64,000 nucleotides of DNA from Coniella vitis (taxonomy: Eukaryota; Ascomycota; Sordariomycetes; Diaporthales; Schizoparmaceae), in the NCBI GenBank assembly GCA_011317545.1, contig WUJK01000002.1:806001-870000 (forward strand), in the 5' to 3' direction. Positions 48,987 through 63,022 of this stretch are shown piece after piece. The notes below the pieces were generated by a model. It did not search any database, was not told where the DNA came from, and saw only the letters and a program-made list of their open reading frames with translations. Each line of letters starts with the position of its first letter. Positions within the stretch are counted from its first letter, which is position 1. A program made the translations under genes and the position numbers.

Positions 48987-49423
48987 CCTTTACTATGATT
49001 GCATCTCAGCTCTTGAGAGTATTTATTGGCAAGACTCGATTGCAAACTACTCACAACTCATACACTTTCATCACCATCAGCACAGCCCTCCGACATCACC
49101 TCATGCACACACAACTGTTCACATGCTGTCTGTTTGTTTTTGTGTATTCCAATTTCCCTGTGCTGTCTGCCTGTGCCTCTGTGAGCCCACCCGCGCCCAT
49201 ATTCAAAAAAGGCTGGAACACTTCGCGCCACGGTGCCACCCCTTGAAAAAAAAACACCGTGGCAGAATCAACAGAAAAATATGAGAACATGACGCAAGGC
49301 TGACGGCTTACACGCCGTCCTTCCTACCCAAGGCAGTCAGAAGGAAGACCGTGTTACACAGGCACATATGAGAGAGAGCATCTTGTTGCACAAAAGCGAC
49401 CCGCTTCTCCTCAAAGAGCCAGC

Positions 49424-49463
49424 CAGTCAGTCAGTCAGTCAGTCAGTCAGTCAGTCAGTCAGT
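49424..49463. repeat. (CAGT)10 microsatellite
   Basis: Ten perfect tetramers lie in intergenic DNA. Confidence 0.92.
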
Positions 49464-51882
49464 CTCACATATCTGACAGCTCATAGTACACACACAAAAA
49501 AGCTGAGACAGTTGCTTCAACCAGCCACAAAAAAAAGACCACAAGAGCCGCCGTCAGCCTGTCAATCTTGTCAAGTCTGTGGGCTGGTAATGCAACGGCC
49601 TGTCCCGCAAGCGCGAGGGTTCACAATATGACACGGGCGGCACAGAGAGCAAAAGTTGGGAAGCAGGGGTGGGGAAGAAGAAAAAGAAGGGGAAAAAACA
49701 AGTAAAAATCATCCGCGGCTCCTGGCAAATGACGTGTACATGAAGGACGATACCATATGTATGAGAAAGCTTTGGAAATCCGTCCAGATCGAGAGACAAG
49801 CTCCTCCGGGAGACGAGGCCCGGTAGCTGCCGGATGACATGCCGTTGACATATATGCAGAAGTACGGCAGGGAAGTATATCTATCCTATCTACTGGGTGA
49901 GGCTGCTTTTGGTCTTTTTTGAACGTCTCGGCAGATTGAGGAAAAAGAAAGTGTGAGGCCAAAGGTCGCCAAAACGGGCCACAGCAAAGTTGTCCCAGAT
50001 TTCCTTTCCCATAAAAGCATTCCGCAGGGAGGGAGGATGTTGTCCTCTTGGGATCGAGCTCGTTTATACCTGCATCTTGCTTCTTCGATCTCTTCTGTCT
50101 TGCCTTTTTTGTCTTTCCTTTGCCTCTTGCCGCGTCAAGCCTGCAAGGGAAGAACAGATTCTGTCACGTTTCACATTCCCCCCCCTTTTCTCATGGAATA
50201 GTATAGGTATGTTGTCAGGTTGTCTATGGCCCCCTCACTACATACATAGTGTTATTCGGCTACTTTTTGTTGACATCTCATGTCTCAACCCTTTTCCAAA
50301 AGCTGAATTACTTTTTCCTTCCTCTGCCGTGTAGATTCTGGTTGCTTCCGCCTCATCCGCGGCCAAAAAAAATGTGACCTGAAAGTGTACATTGATTGGT
50401 GGAATTTTGTCGATGGATTATCTATACAAGCATCCGGGAAAACGGTATAATCCCATCTTGGTTCTTTGTAACGGCTGCTAAATGGGTTGAGACAGCAGTG
50501 GTCTGACAAGGGCAGCCGACATTTTGATTGACAGGATGTATGAGACGGGACGACCAAGTCAGAACAATGTATCTACCTGTCTTGCTGATTATCTATCCAG
50601 GGTGCACAGGTGAAAATATTGCATGTACAAAGTCGCGCACGATCAAAAGCTATTACCCATTCGAAATAGTAAGACGACAACAAACAACGACGACAACAAC
50701 AAAACCATCTGCAGTCAGTATTACTGGTTTTGTGCAATACACAGATATCCAGGTGTTTTTTTTTTACATACTGATCTGCAAAGTCCTTAAATATAAAGTT
50801 AAAGTTCTCCGTAATCCACACAATTTCCCCAGCCACACACAATAATACGTTGCAATGAACACACAAGAAACGAAGATATATCTCGAGTATTCTTACTCTC
50901 GCCGAGTGCTCCACTACGATACACGGGCACACAGCCTACCGAAGGACGGCCGAGCATTACAGGAACATGTCAAACCTCCAGGCTCGGGGATCGGTCTTGG
51001 AAATGAATAGCAATATTATTGGATATCAGTCCCCATCCCAAGGGCAAGTGGCAAGCCACACGACGCCAGCCGACGCAGCCACACTCTTTCCAACTTCAGC
51101 TCGAAATCCAGATTCTCCTTTCTCGTACTTCAGATCCAGCAAGCGACAATCGAGTGTGAATGGCTCCGTAGGCTGACTCGCGGGCAACGAGCTGCCTTTT
51201 AGACAAGTATGACGCCTCGTCGCAGCAGCATTCCTACCATGTATTCAGTAGTTCGTTTGCTTGACTAGTCAATGTCGCCATTCTGAGTACGTACATGTGG
51301 TCGGTCCCGCATGAGACTTTTGTAGCTTCCTGTTCACAAGGTTCTGGTCTAGTTTCTTAAAGGAACGTCTTGATGCGAGGCCAGAGTCAATTTTTGTCTT
51401 TTCGTCTTCTAGACAATTTCTAGCGCCGCGCTCGCTTTGCGCCCGGGTCTATGCTTGGTTGTGTCTATCGTTGTTGCTGTCGTCATGTTTGCCAGAGTCT
51501 TGGTCTCGAGACTCGCGAGAAGACTCGTGTATATCACCGTTTTTTTCTTCTCTTTTTCTCACCCTTCATCTCGTACATGAATCAGTATAGTATATACTAT
51601 GTAGCACGCTCATGTGAGAGGAAGAAGGAAGAAGTGGCCCTCTTTGGGAGATACGTACTATGCCAGGGGTATCCTATGTACTATGTATACTCTACGTAGT
51701 GCAAGTATAAGAAACCTGCCTGCAGCGGTAAATGCATGCATGCTAGCCACATTCATATCTGGGGGGGGGAATTATACTTTTCTTTACTCAAATACATCAT
51801 CACCGTAGAACTAGTCTGTACATACCACTTGTACCTGACTGCATTGAAGCAACAAGATGCAGGCCGGGCTAGCACTATACTG

Positions 51883-51951
51883 TACATAGTAGAGTATACT
51901 ACATAGTATGGATAATTTCCTCGCAACCAAGCATACTGCATATACATAGTA
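51883..51951. repeat. cluster of three TACATAGTA motifs
   Basis: Exact copies at 51883, 51900 and 51943 are all in the same orientation, with further one-mismatch copies between them. They belong to the dispersed motif family described in the findings. Confidence 0.8.
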
Positions 51952-53694
51952 TAGTAGTATCTTGGAGCAACGGAATATGACCTATCAAATCCATCTTTTT
52001 TTCGGGCAAGAAACAAAATACTATGCGCGCCCACCAAAAAAAACGACAAGAGACATGCTTTTTTTATTCTTCTGAAGTTTACTTTTGGATTTCGTGTGCC
52101 ATGTCTGTCTTGTTTTTTTCTTTCGTAGTCATCGCAAAGGAGGAACCGCCGTGCGGCAGCGATCAAGCCAGCAAGATTCTTTCCAGCCATCGAGTCTTTC
52201 TGGAGGCTTGGATACGCTCTATTTTTTGGATCCTACAGTACAATACACTCCCTCGCCCCCGGTATACTATGTCATCCTCTTTGTCCGAAGCATATTGCTT
52301 TTCCTTGTCATGACTACTACATACTCTTCCCGCAATGAACACAATATCAAGTCAGTATCCATACTTTCTTGAGCGAACAGAGGACCCAAATATCCCATGT
52401 TTCGTACTTGAGTATTTCGCCTGCTCTGCTACCCCTCCAGAGGACCTCGCCATGTGTAGTCAGTCTGTCGGGGTTCCGTGCGCATTCCCGGCCAAGGACG
52501 TGATGAAGTCCAGACGACCCAAGGAGAGCAGACGCCCAGACAATCTCTCTCCCCCCCACACGACAACCAGATACTATGTCAAGAGCAATGAGGCTGTCTT
52601 TTTCCCCCTCAAAGGGGTGGGAAAGAGAGGTAGGCCACACTGAATAGCTAAATAGCAGCTACTGGGCGAGTATTCTGTAGTCGTCTCTTGGTACACTTCT
52701 CCCAAGGCCCAAGAAAGAACAGAAAAAGAAAAAAAGAAAAAAAGAAAAAAAAGAAAAGAAAAAAAACTTTCAAGCCAACTGCTTGAAATAAGTCCCGTAT
52801 AGAGCCGTGCGTTTTCTCGACTACTTCCAATGAGTTATCGCCGGTCCGCACTTGCATTCCTATGTAAAATCTCTGGCAACATGTGTTCCGTACTTATGGT
52901 ATCTTGTCTTTTGCCCTCCACCATTCTCCATCCTTTTTTCCCCCATAATTCTCACTCCCCTACACAACAAAAGGCTCAATACCGCCCGCACATCTTTCAA
53001 AAAATTGGAACTACCATCCATAAAATCAAACACCAGCCCCACTCGCAGGCCAGACCTTTTACACAATAATCGTACCATTTTCGTAACACGATATACTCTC
53101 CCCCCTCCCACTCTCCCACTCTCCCCGCCCCCCCCCTTGCAGATCAACTAATATCTATACTATGTACTATGTACAGCCAAGTGTAAAATGGCCAAAAAAA
53201 AAATACCATTTCCCCCAGGTTATCCACCTTCCTCTTGGCAACCCCCAGCCTCCATTTCGTTTTCCTTTTCCTTTTTTTTTTCTTTCTTTTCTTCTTTTTT
53301 CCCCCAGGGGCAGCCCTTGCAATTCTAAATTTTGGTCACGAGCCCTGGATAGTGTGTTTTCGCCGCATATCATCCCTCTTGTAGTTGTTGAGAATACATA
53401 ACATACATACATAATATATATATATATATATCACATACTGTATTTAGTTAAACATCCCCCGGACCAGTTTAGTGGCAAACCGCCGCAGCAGCAAGCGATT
53501 CCCCCATGACCATGGCTACTACTGCTGAAATTTGATACGTGCCAAAAGAATCCTAGGTAAGGTAGGTAGATAGGTAGGTTAGGTTAGGTTAGGTAGCAGG
53601 ACATTGGGGAGCAATAGTCCTCAATATAGTACTCCGATATACCTTTTTTTCTTTTCTTTTCTTTTTGGAGGGGGAGGGATAGACTTCTGCGTTG

Positions 53695-53697
<3 letters not shown>

Positions 53698-53743
<46 letters not shown>
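53698..53743. repeat. (TA)23 microsatellite
   Basis: This is a pure TA run of about 46 bp flanked by C-rich and T-rich tracts. A shorter TA run is at about 53414-53431. Confidence 0.92.
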
Positions 53744-53745
<2 letters not shown>

Positions 53746-56700
53746 CCCCCCTCTTGTCCCAATTGTAAGCATGAAATCACGATGCCGTCCGTCCTCTTGA
53801 CCTGGGATCTACTATGATGTATATACAGCTATCCAAACAATCCAAGATATGGTTTAACCAACCCGGGGGGGTGGTCTTGTATCCATTGAAAGAATAAACA
53901 CTCACTACTCTTACACTTCCAGAAAAGAAAGAAAGAAAGGAAGAATGAAAAGAAAAGGAAAGGAAAAGAAGAAGAAGAAGAAACGCGCCAACTTCGACCC
54001 ATGGCTGAACTAGAAGGGGGGGAAGAGAGAAAAAAAAAAGGCGTGACCAGAACCCCCCCCCCCTTCTTCCCCCGGAAGCTATCCAAAAGCCAGGAACCGA
54101 CTCTGGGGCTCTCCTTCCCGAGGCCGTCGGATAAGACTACTTTAGTAACTTTTGATGGTCGGGTGTATATCCCCCCCAAGCCCTAGATTGCGAGAGCGTG
54201 CTCCCATGTAGATATACATGGCCTCTGGAGAGAGAGAGAGAAAGGAGTATCATCCATGTCCTCGTTGGCAAATAGAGATCGACTAGGAAGGAAAAAAGGC
54301 AGCCGGCCAACCAGCTAGACTAGCAGACTAGGTACTTGATGACCGGGTGTGAGCACAGTGAGAGCAATGGAATTCGGCAAGGATGGGCGAGAAGAAGAAC
54401 AAGAACAAGAAGAAGAAGAAGAACAAAAAGACGAAAGAATATTTAACCAAAAAAAAAAAAAAGAACACAAGCGACGGACAAGCGCACTCACTCACTGCAA
54501 AGGTATCCATCGCCAAGAGGCAGGCATCCACGGCATCCAGGTAAAGTTTCACAACCTTAAAAAAAAGTAACCCGCCATATGCTTAATTTCCGGTGGTGGT
54601 TTTCCCAAGAACTGATGGATGCCTTTTTTCCCCATCTATCCCATGGTTAGCACATATTGTGATTTGCACTCACATTTGCAACTACCATGTACTATGTATA
54701 CCTACCAAATACCATCACTAGTCACGTGGACCGGGGCCTCCATCTCGGCCGGGAGAATTGTGGAGACACCCGCTCGGCCCAGCACCAGAAATTGTCACCT
54801 AGTTTGGCTACCCGGGAAAGGAGAGAGGGGGGGCCTGGTGGTGGTGGTGCTGGGTGCTGGTGCTGGTGGTGTGGCATGGGTACGTACTGTGTACTGCGTA
54901 CAACGACTCACAACGTCTTTCACCCTGGCGCTACATGGTAATTGGCTGGTCGAAACCAAAGACGCACAATCGAACCTGGGTACATGGGACTTTGCATAGC
55001 TACTACATCGGAGGGCTGACCATGAGAAGATGACAAAGCACGGTATTTTTCGTGAGGATCAATTGCCCGTGATGAAGCACCGGGTCAGGGGCCGGATAGT
55101 AAAAGTACCAAGCAAAAACTGATGACTAATAGTAAGTGTGCACGTTAACAGGGACCCGCGATGCTAGGCAAATGGACGACTAGTAAGGACTATGTAGTCC
55201 ATAGTAGATGGATATCAATCAACCTTGCCTGTACATGGACAGTTTCTCCTTTTGATTTCTTCTTGACAAATACTGAAATGTGAGAAAGAAAAGAACACCT
55301 TGGTAGAAACATGGTTTACCCTGCGCTTGGCTGTCTGGCTTTTATACTATGTAGTATAACGCGGTACACTTACTTGCCTAGCTTGTGCGGTTCCGTCTTG
55401 GCCAGGGAGGAGAAAGAAGGAAGAGAAAGGAAAAGAATCAGAAAAAAAAAAAACACTGTGACACACCTTTTCGGCAGTTGCACAAAGAAGCATGCAGGCA
55501 CCTATTTCTGACAGTCCAAAGAAAAAGCAGGTCTGACATCGCCGCCAATATACACAGTACTCTATACTTTGTAAAAAGCAGATGACCGCCGACCTGGTGC
55601 CCCTGCGGTGATCCCGCAATACTATGTATTGCGTTCCTGGGTGGGCGGGCTTCTTTGGCTACTCTGCATTTTGGAGATCCGCACGCAATGAGATGCAGAT
55701 CAAGTATGCCCTCGGAATACTTCCTTCACAGTAGATCACGGAGTATATGTCGTGTTCTGCAGTCGATGCTCCGTGCCTCGGCAATTCCAAGAAAGAAAAG
55801 AAGAAGAAAAAAGAATGTATTCGTCCTCGAGCGGCCGAGGACCACGTTTCGAACAAGGATCACACAGACCAAGTGCTCCGCGTGGAAACAAAAGAGAACG
55901 AAGGCAGCAGAGGATTACCATGTATGTGCTATGTCTGCAGTTTACCGCTGGACGACCTGGACGACCTTATCCAGAACAGACCGTTCGCTCGAGTACAAAG
56001 GCCGCAAAGCGCGAGCGTGGCTGGCGGGCTGGGGGCTGAGACCCCTCCGTGTTAACCGCAACGGGCCTCTTACACCCGTGGTGGAGCCCTGCTTCCCGCG
56101 CCCAAGAAAGAACAAGGACAACAGCTAACCAAAGGCCCCCGGCACACTCCTCGCAAAGTCCGGCGCCCTGACGACAATCTGGCGGCACTTGTGGCCCAGA
56201 ACTCCTCGGCCGCTAAAACAGGTTGTGTACTAGATATTCTCAACCCAAGACGAATAGTGCAGCACGACAGACAGAAAGAAGGAAGGCAGAGAGAGAGAGG
56301 ACCGGGCTGGGGGAGAGGGACACTTTGCTGCCCTGATCTGGCTGGGAAAGGACCGAGAATTTCCAGACCATAGCCCGACTAGGAAAACTCCCCAGGGTCT
56401 GACTGAAAGATGTTTTATCCAGTGATGGTATTCCAAGAGCCGTTTGAACATGGCTCGCCCCTTCCAAAGAAAAAAAAAAAAAAAAAAAAAAAACCCGCAG
56501 ATCTACTCTGCTGTAGACAGAAACCAGCGACAACGAACGTCGGAGAATCACCAAGGGAATGACATACCCCTATGCGTGGAGGGCGTATGCATAGGAGACA
56601 CAGACGTTGGACTCTCAGGCTATGTCATAGTAGTGGCCAATCTGCTATGCCATGGATATCACAAGTGTTTGTCCATGACTATAAACAGCACTACTGGGTC

Positions 56701-57510
56701 CAGGGCTCATACATGGTAGTAAGCACATGCGTACCAGTCATTCTTGTCGTCGCTCGCGTGTACGTATCAAGATTGTTTCCCCCCCCCCACCCTCCCCATC
56801 GGATATGCTGCCCGGATGAGCTACCCGGCAGACCCGCTCTGTAATCCACAGTGCTTGAGCTGAAAGGGAGAGCAAAGAAGAAAAAAACAAAGAGGTCCTT
56901 TTAGGATAAATTGAGATAAATAAAACGTAGTCTTGGTCAACTGCTGTCCGCTGTCCGCGGGGGTGGGGCCCTTGAGAAATGGGTCCGACCTAGATTCGGA
57001 TCGCTTCAGTCCAAGACAGCCAGGCAGGTACAGAAAAGAGGACGTGACGGATGCTGTTTCGAACTGGGAGATTTCCCGATTCGACCCGGACCCTGGAACA
57101 AAAGCCTTGTCAAGTGGCAGAGACGGCGAGAGAAGAGGCAGAAGGCACTTCCCTGTGGGCGTTCTGGCCACCCCTGGGCGAGGGTATCCCATGAAGCCAA
57201 GTCCACCCCCGGCGACCAGAACGGGTTAGCCACGCGAGACAGCAAAGCCGGCGCACATCAAGACAAGCCTGTCCTCGCTCTATTTCTCTCTGTAATCGGA
57301 GGCAGTGTCCCCTCTGTATTTGCACCGCAAGGATATACCTGCAGCGCCCCACGCAGACTAGGTCTGTCCTATACTTTCTCCAGCACTGCAGTCTCGATCA
57401 GGAAAATAGAGCCAAGTCGCCTTACGCCACTTCGGCCTTGTGTGCTGTAGCACGTAGCGCCAACTTCTACCGCTGCAAAGTAGCCCTCTGTCACTCAGAT
57501 GGGGGTGGGG

Positions 57511-57721
<211 letters not shown>

Positions 57722-60700
57722 TGGTCGTGGTCAGCTCAAGTGCCGTATAATGTCTGGTGGCAGTGCATATATTCGAAGCCCAACCAGGAGAGGCACAACG
57801 AGGCTGGGCACGTCTTTCAACAGGTGTCAAAAGTGCCCTTCGTCACCCCATCCTGCGCCGCCTTGGACGGATGCAATCATGGTATTGCACACTTGTCTTG
57901 TAGTGGCTGCGAATTGCTTTCCCTCTTGCGATTAGCAGAGTGGCCATAGTTGCTGCACTATTCCGGCTCACCAACCACGCCTGACTCGAACCTTTGAGGG
58001 AGAGGGAGGGAGCTTGTGGAAGTAGTGTACATAGTACTACTATGTACTGCGCCCGAGCAGTGGAAGCGCATGACTTGGATCACACAGGGCAGCTGTCTCT
58101 CCAATTTGCCTTCCATTTTTTTTTTTTTTTTTTTTTTTGTGCTTGAGGCTCTCTCTCTGTGGAGACTTTCCCTGCGATCGGAGCACACAGACATTTGGTA
58201 ATAAACAACCCGAAGGTGTGGCGATCCGATGCGTTTCACGATAAGCATAGCCGCAAACCTCGTGTTCCCATGTGGCCGTCGGGGAAGTAGCCTGTTGCCC
58301 ATCGGTGGAACGAGACCGTACTGGGAAGGGCCGCCGAAGCACAAAAGCCCATGGTGGTATCGTATCGGTGAGCCAGAGAGCCGCCAGTGATCGGCCGGCT
58401 TGTGACGAAAGTTCTGGCCAAAAGTGTGCGCCTTGTGTACAATGTACTAGGCTAGCTGGTGGATTCCCAGAACTGTGGTGGAGGACCCTTGGCCTTGGCA
58501 CCTGGCGTGGATGGGCTGGCTAGTGCTCTCGAGTTGATAAAAGTACCTTGCTGGGGCAGTACTATGTACACAGCACTATGTACCATGTACTATGTGACAC
58601 TATGTACATATGTAGTCTGATAGTGTCGCCAGTGGGAGTGGGTCAAGGAGATCGCACTTGCTATGTACTACGGTACATAGTCCTACTGCGAAGCTGGGGT
58701 AGAGGACCCTTGAGCCGGGGATCCCAGGCCTCGCGCCAGTCCTGTCACGGACAGGGTATGTCACCGCATCGATAGGTAGTGCCGACACAAGCCCCATTTC
58801 GCTTTGTTGTACAAGATTCATCTTTGCGCCTGGGGATTTGAGCTAGAGGGACTTTCTCTCGTGCCTCGAATCTCCAGTAGTATGGCACACTAGCTAGTCA
58901 GGACAGCCCTGGACACTGTTTCGTTGTCACTCGGGGGCTCTGGCTGTCCTTGCGGTACAGAACTGTACATAGTACGCTCACCGAATTGGGACAAGTGTGC
59001 AAGGAAGATGATTGCTGCAGCCTTATGTGCGGCGATCAGCCACGGAGAGCGCGCAAACATTGGGGGTTGAGGCACAAGTGCCGAGACGCGATCAGCACCC
59101 CGGGAAACGTCCGGACATGCTGCAAGGCCGCGGAAAAAGGCAGTATCGTAGAAGAATGGAACTGAGGGAAAGAATTCGGAAGGGACGGCCCAGTGTATAC
59201 AGAGTTATTTGGGAGGCAACGGCTAGCAAAATGACGCGATGCATAGCATAACAAGTAGCCCAACTAACGCATCTTAGGGCGTCATCGACACTTTTGCATG
59301 TAGCGCGGAGCAGGCAAATGGAGAGGAAAGAGTTAGAAGCAACCGCCGTCGGCAGTTATGGCGCGCTTCAGGCAAAGTGCACTTGCACGCCCACGGAATG
59401 CCACCATTCTTCCTGTCTTGTCCCCAAATTGACTGTTTTGTCTCTGTCCGACGGTCAACATTTCCAGGCACACTGTTTTGGTGCTGCCGACATGTTCAGC
59501 GACTGCTCAGTATTTCCCAGAAACAAGTTTGCTTAGAGATTTCAAGGGACTAACTACTTGGCTCTTGTTGTCCAAGGAATTGATTGCAGCATTGAGTGCC
59601 AAGACGGCCAGCGTACGGCTCTTCAAGACACAGTACTTGCTGTCGCATCATCCAGCCATGTTGGACTTCCAAACTGGAAAATGATATGGGCTGCCAAAGC
59701 CCAGCCCCGCAGCTGATCATTATAAGAAACTGCAAGGGGAAGCCAAGCAAGCCACCAACTCGCATAGGCAGCAACGCAAATGATGAGGGCATGGGCAAAT
59801 ATGGTCTCGGCGACGTGCTGCCATCTCAGGTCTTTGCAATTTGGCCACCATTGTCGATATGTGTGATGGTGAATATTTTGCGATTACTTACATTGCTCGT
59901 CGTTATACGTGGTAGCAGTAGTGAGCCATCACCACAACTCCTTGACAACATCAGCGACCAACACTGAACGACCTACTCCGTTGTGCTCTTGGCTCGCCGT
60001 GTCAAAAGAACCACCGCGTCGGCTTCTGTAGGCTTGGCACAGCTCACCCTACTGCCGCCTCCGAGCCGCCCTGGCGTCATCAGGTTGCGAAAATAATTAG
60101 CGTGCTATCGGCCTTCGAGGTCTGCGTCATAAATACATCCTATACGATTTGCATCATGGGCACCTCAAACCACTCGATTCCCAAGGATATATAACAAAAA
60201 AAGAACGACAGGAAAACAAATGAGGCAAAAAGGCAACAGTGATTGAGAAACGCATTATAGGTTCGAGCAGATATCATGGTGGGCGTCCAGGAAACAGAGT
60301 GATAGGCATTGTTCATTAAATCTCCACTGGGGAAAGGATAGAACTAGCGAGATTGAAAGATACTGCCAGTGAAGAGACCAAGAGAAAAAAAAAAAAAAAA
60401 AAGAGGGCAGGAGAAACACAATCTCTCTGAAGGCGTCGGATTATATACCAGGAGACATATTACAAGAAACGAGAAACCTGGAGATCGTCTCGAACCATTC
60501 TAGAAATGTATAAAGACACGCAAAGAGAACAACAATAAAATGGCATTGGCCAGTATAGCGACACGGGGACTGTAATCCAGGGTGCTGTGACCCCCAAATT
60601 AGTATCATGTATAAGAGGAGAAAAATGGGACACGTCCAATGGTCCTGACATTACCTGAGCGGTGGGATCGTGTGGTGAGGGCACTCTTCAGAGCAGTGTG

Positions 60701-61837
60701 CATTCCAAGTACATGGAAATACCCTTCATTCGCTTTGACGTCCGCTCGGCCTGTGTTTCCTTCTTCTCTTTTTCTAGAATATTTCTCTGCACCATACTCA
60801 CATACCAAAACAAAATCGTCCCAGTGCGGCATGCACATCGATCCGTCAAACAACGAAGCGACATGTCATAGCAGCAAGCAAGATTTTGAACAGGATGAAA
60901 ATCTCCGAGAGCGAAGCAAGGTTCGATGGCCACGGGATTCGGATGTAGGGGTACTACTTATGTACTTGCCCTGGTAGAAGTGTGATAAGCAGATGAATGC
61001 GCGCTTTTTGCATGTACATGCATATGCATGTACGTATGATAAGGTGCCAAACTCGTAGCGACGCAGTACCCTGGCGCAGCTGGAATCGTGCTGGACTGCG
61101 AGTCCATGATAACAAGGGCCTTGAAGCACAGCAAGCATGTTCATGACTACGCAAAGTAAGCGAAGCAGACATCAACATAATACAAATTGGCAAAAAGCAA
61201 AAGTGGCTCTGCGTCTTCCTCGATCCTACACCTACTATGACTTCGCCTGAAGATGTGCAAGGACGCCCCTGCTCATGCAACGGTGGATGATCCCCACGAC
61301 ACAGCAAAAGCTGGGGCATGCTGTGTACCAGGTACATACATAGCAATACAAAATAGTACTGCTCGTATATACATAGCTTGTGTACATAGCATACGAGCTG
61401 CCAACAGTCCATCCTTGATGACATAGTCGCTGGCGTACAGCACACATACCACGGTACATGGCCCCAAAATCAAGGTCCAAAACACAAAACCCGCCACATA
61501 GTATAGACAGCATAAAGGCAGAGGCCGACTAATAACTCACACGTAATCGACACAAATCTTGAATGCAAAACGCAAAGAGCGCAATAACTTCCAGGGAACC
61601 ACCCTGGCTAGGCATCGTACCAGCAGAACATGCAAGGGATGGTGTGTTGTAACCGTCGAGTGGTTCGTTCTCGGCCTTGTCGAGATTTGTCAGATCAATA
61701 CAATGGTAGGTACCAAGGGAAACATCTCTCCGATCTAAGTGGACGACCGGATGGGGTTATAATGGGCCTCAATCAGACACATGACCTCCCGCGGAGTCGG
61801 CCCAAAAGACTTCAAGACGCCGCACAGATGATCATCC

Positions 61838-63022
61838 ATGGTAGAGGAGTGTAGCTCAGAGCTGCAATATCATGGTACAGTCATTTCTGTATCTGTTTTC
61901 CTGTTCTCCACCGACTTGCTTGGATCATCGCCTGCGCTTTGCAAAAGATACGGAACAATGTACAGTGGAGGCATATCTTGCGTCAAGAGTGGGTATACTT
62001 GCTCCAAAGGAAAAGTATTGCTCCGTAGGAGTCTCAATCGGGTATATATCAGGGGTCCTATCGACTTGAAAGGCAGAGGAAAATCAAAGGCAGGTTTTCG
62101 CCAAAGAGGCTTCCTTATAGCTGTGCTAATGTGTACATCAAGTACACGTGTCGCAACAGAACGAGTGCAAACGGGGGGCGTTGCTGATCCCCCAAATCGG
62201 CAAGGAAGCCGGCTGGTGGCACACGATGCCAAAACAACGGCGCACCGCTCGGCCAAAGAAGGAAACGAGATCTTTTCCTGTGGGAAAAAAAGTCCGTGCA
62301 ACAGGGGTAAAAAAATGATGCGACACTCTACAGGACGCCTGTCAGGTGATATGACACACTGGGCGGGACCTGATGCGACACGGAATGAAATCCATCTACC
62401 TGCACTACCTCTTGAGATCAATGCAAGGGCGCAAGATTGCGAAGCAAAAGCAGAGGTGGGGTTGACAGCGCGGAACTGGGATTCGATACCACAACGTAGT
62501 ACCGTCGTCTTTGCCCTTGATTCTCTCGCTGCGGCATCAACCACTCCTCTGAGAGAAAAAGAAAAGATGACACGGCCGATCAGCGGACATTATGTTGCTG
62601 GAAGATTACCGTGTAGATTGACAAGTTTTTTTTTTTTCTTGAAAAAAAAAGGAAGGACAGCAAGAGAGATGAACAAACAACGACGGACCCAGTCCGGATC
62701 CTTCATTCCGCCTTCCGGCTATGGAGTGAAGATATTCGAGCTGCCATATCCATGGGTAGCCACTTGGCAGATGAGCATGCGGGACGTATACTATATCTTG
62801 GTGCATAGTGAGCAGGCAGCAGTACATAGTACTATCAATGCATCACAGTTACCGTGCCCTTGGACGGCATGTACTGTGTACTATGTAGAGAATCTCGGAG
62901 CAAAACAGGCCAGAGGAATGGCTCACAGGTTTGGGAAAGCGACACGCAGCGTCGCACCACTCTGCGCTCCATCATCCGAGCGTGCATGTCGCTTTGCCTC
63001 AACAAAAAGAAACGAAACCTGA
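61838..63022 (+). other. unusually long open frame of unknown status (394 codons)
   Basis: An ATG-to-TGA frame of 394 codons runs without introns through DNA that otherwise shows no genes. The predicted protein is basic and Ser/Arg/Lys-rich, has no signal peptide, membrane span or domain I recognise, and includes a Phe-then-Lys stretch read from a T/A run near 62626-62650. The opposite strand is also open for 224 codons (62544-61870). It includes two TACTATGTA-type motifs. It is listed because such a length is improbable by chance, not because it looks like a known gene. Confidence 0.2.

Noticed and set aside
53577..53596. Interstitial telomere-like GGTTAGGTTAGGTTAGG
   Set aside because: The unit is five bases (TTAGG) within a degenerate GGTA/GGTTA tract. 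Fungal telomeres are usually TTAGGG, so this looks like a simple repeat.
61050..61115. tRNA-like sequence with a hairpin (TGGACT-GCG-AGTCCA)
   Set aside because: There is no TTCGA T-arm and no pairing acceptor stem, so it is only a small inverted repeat.
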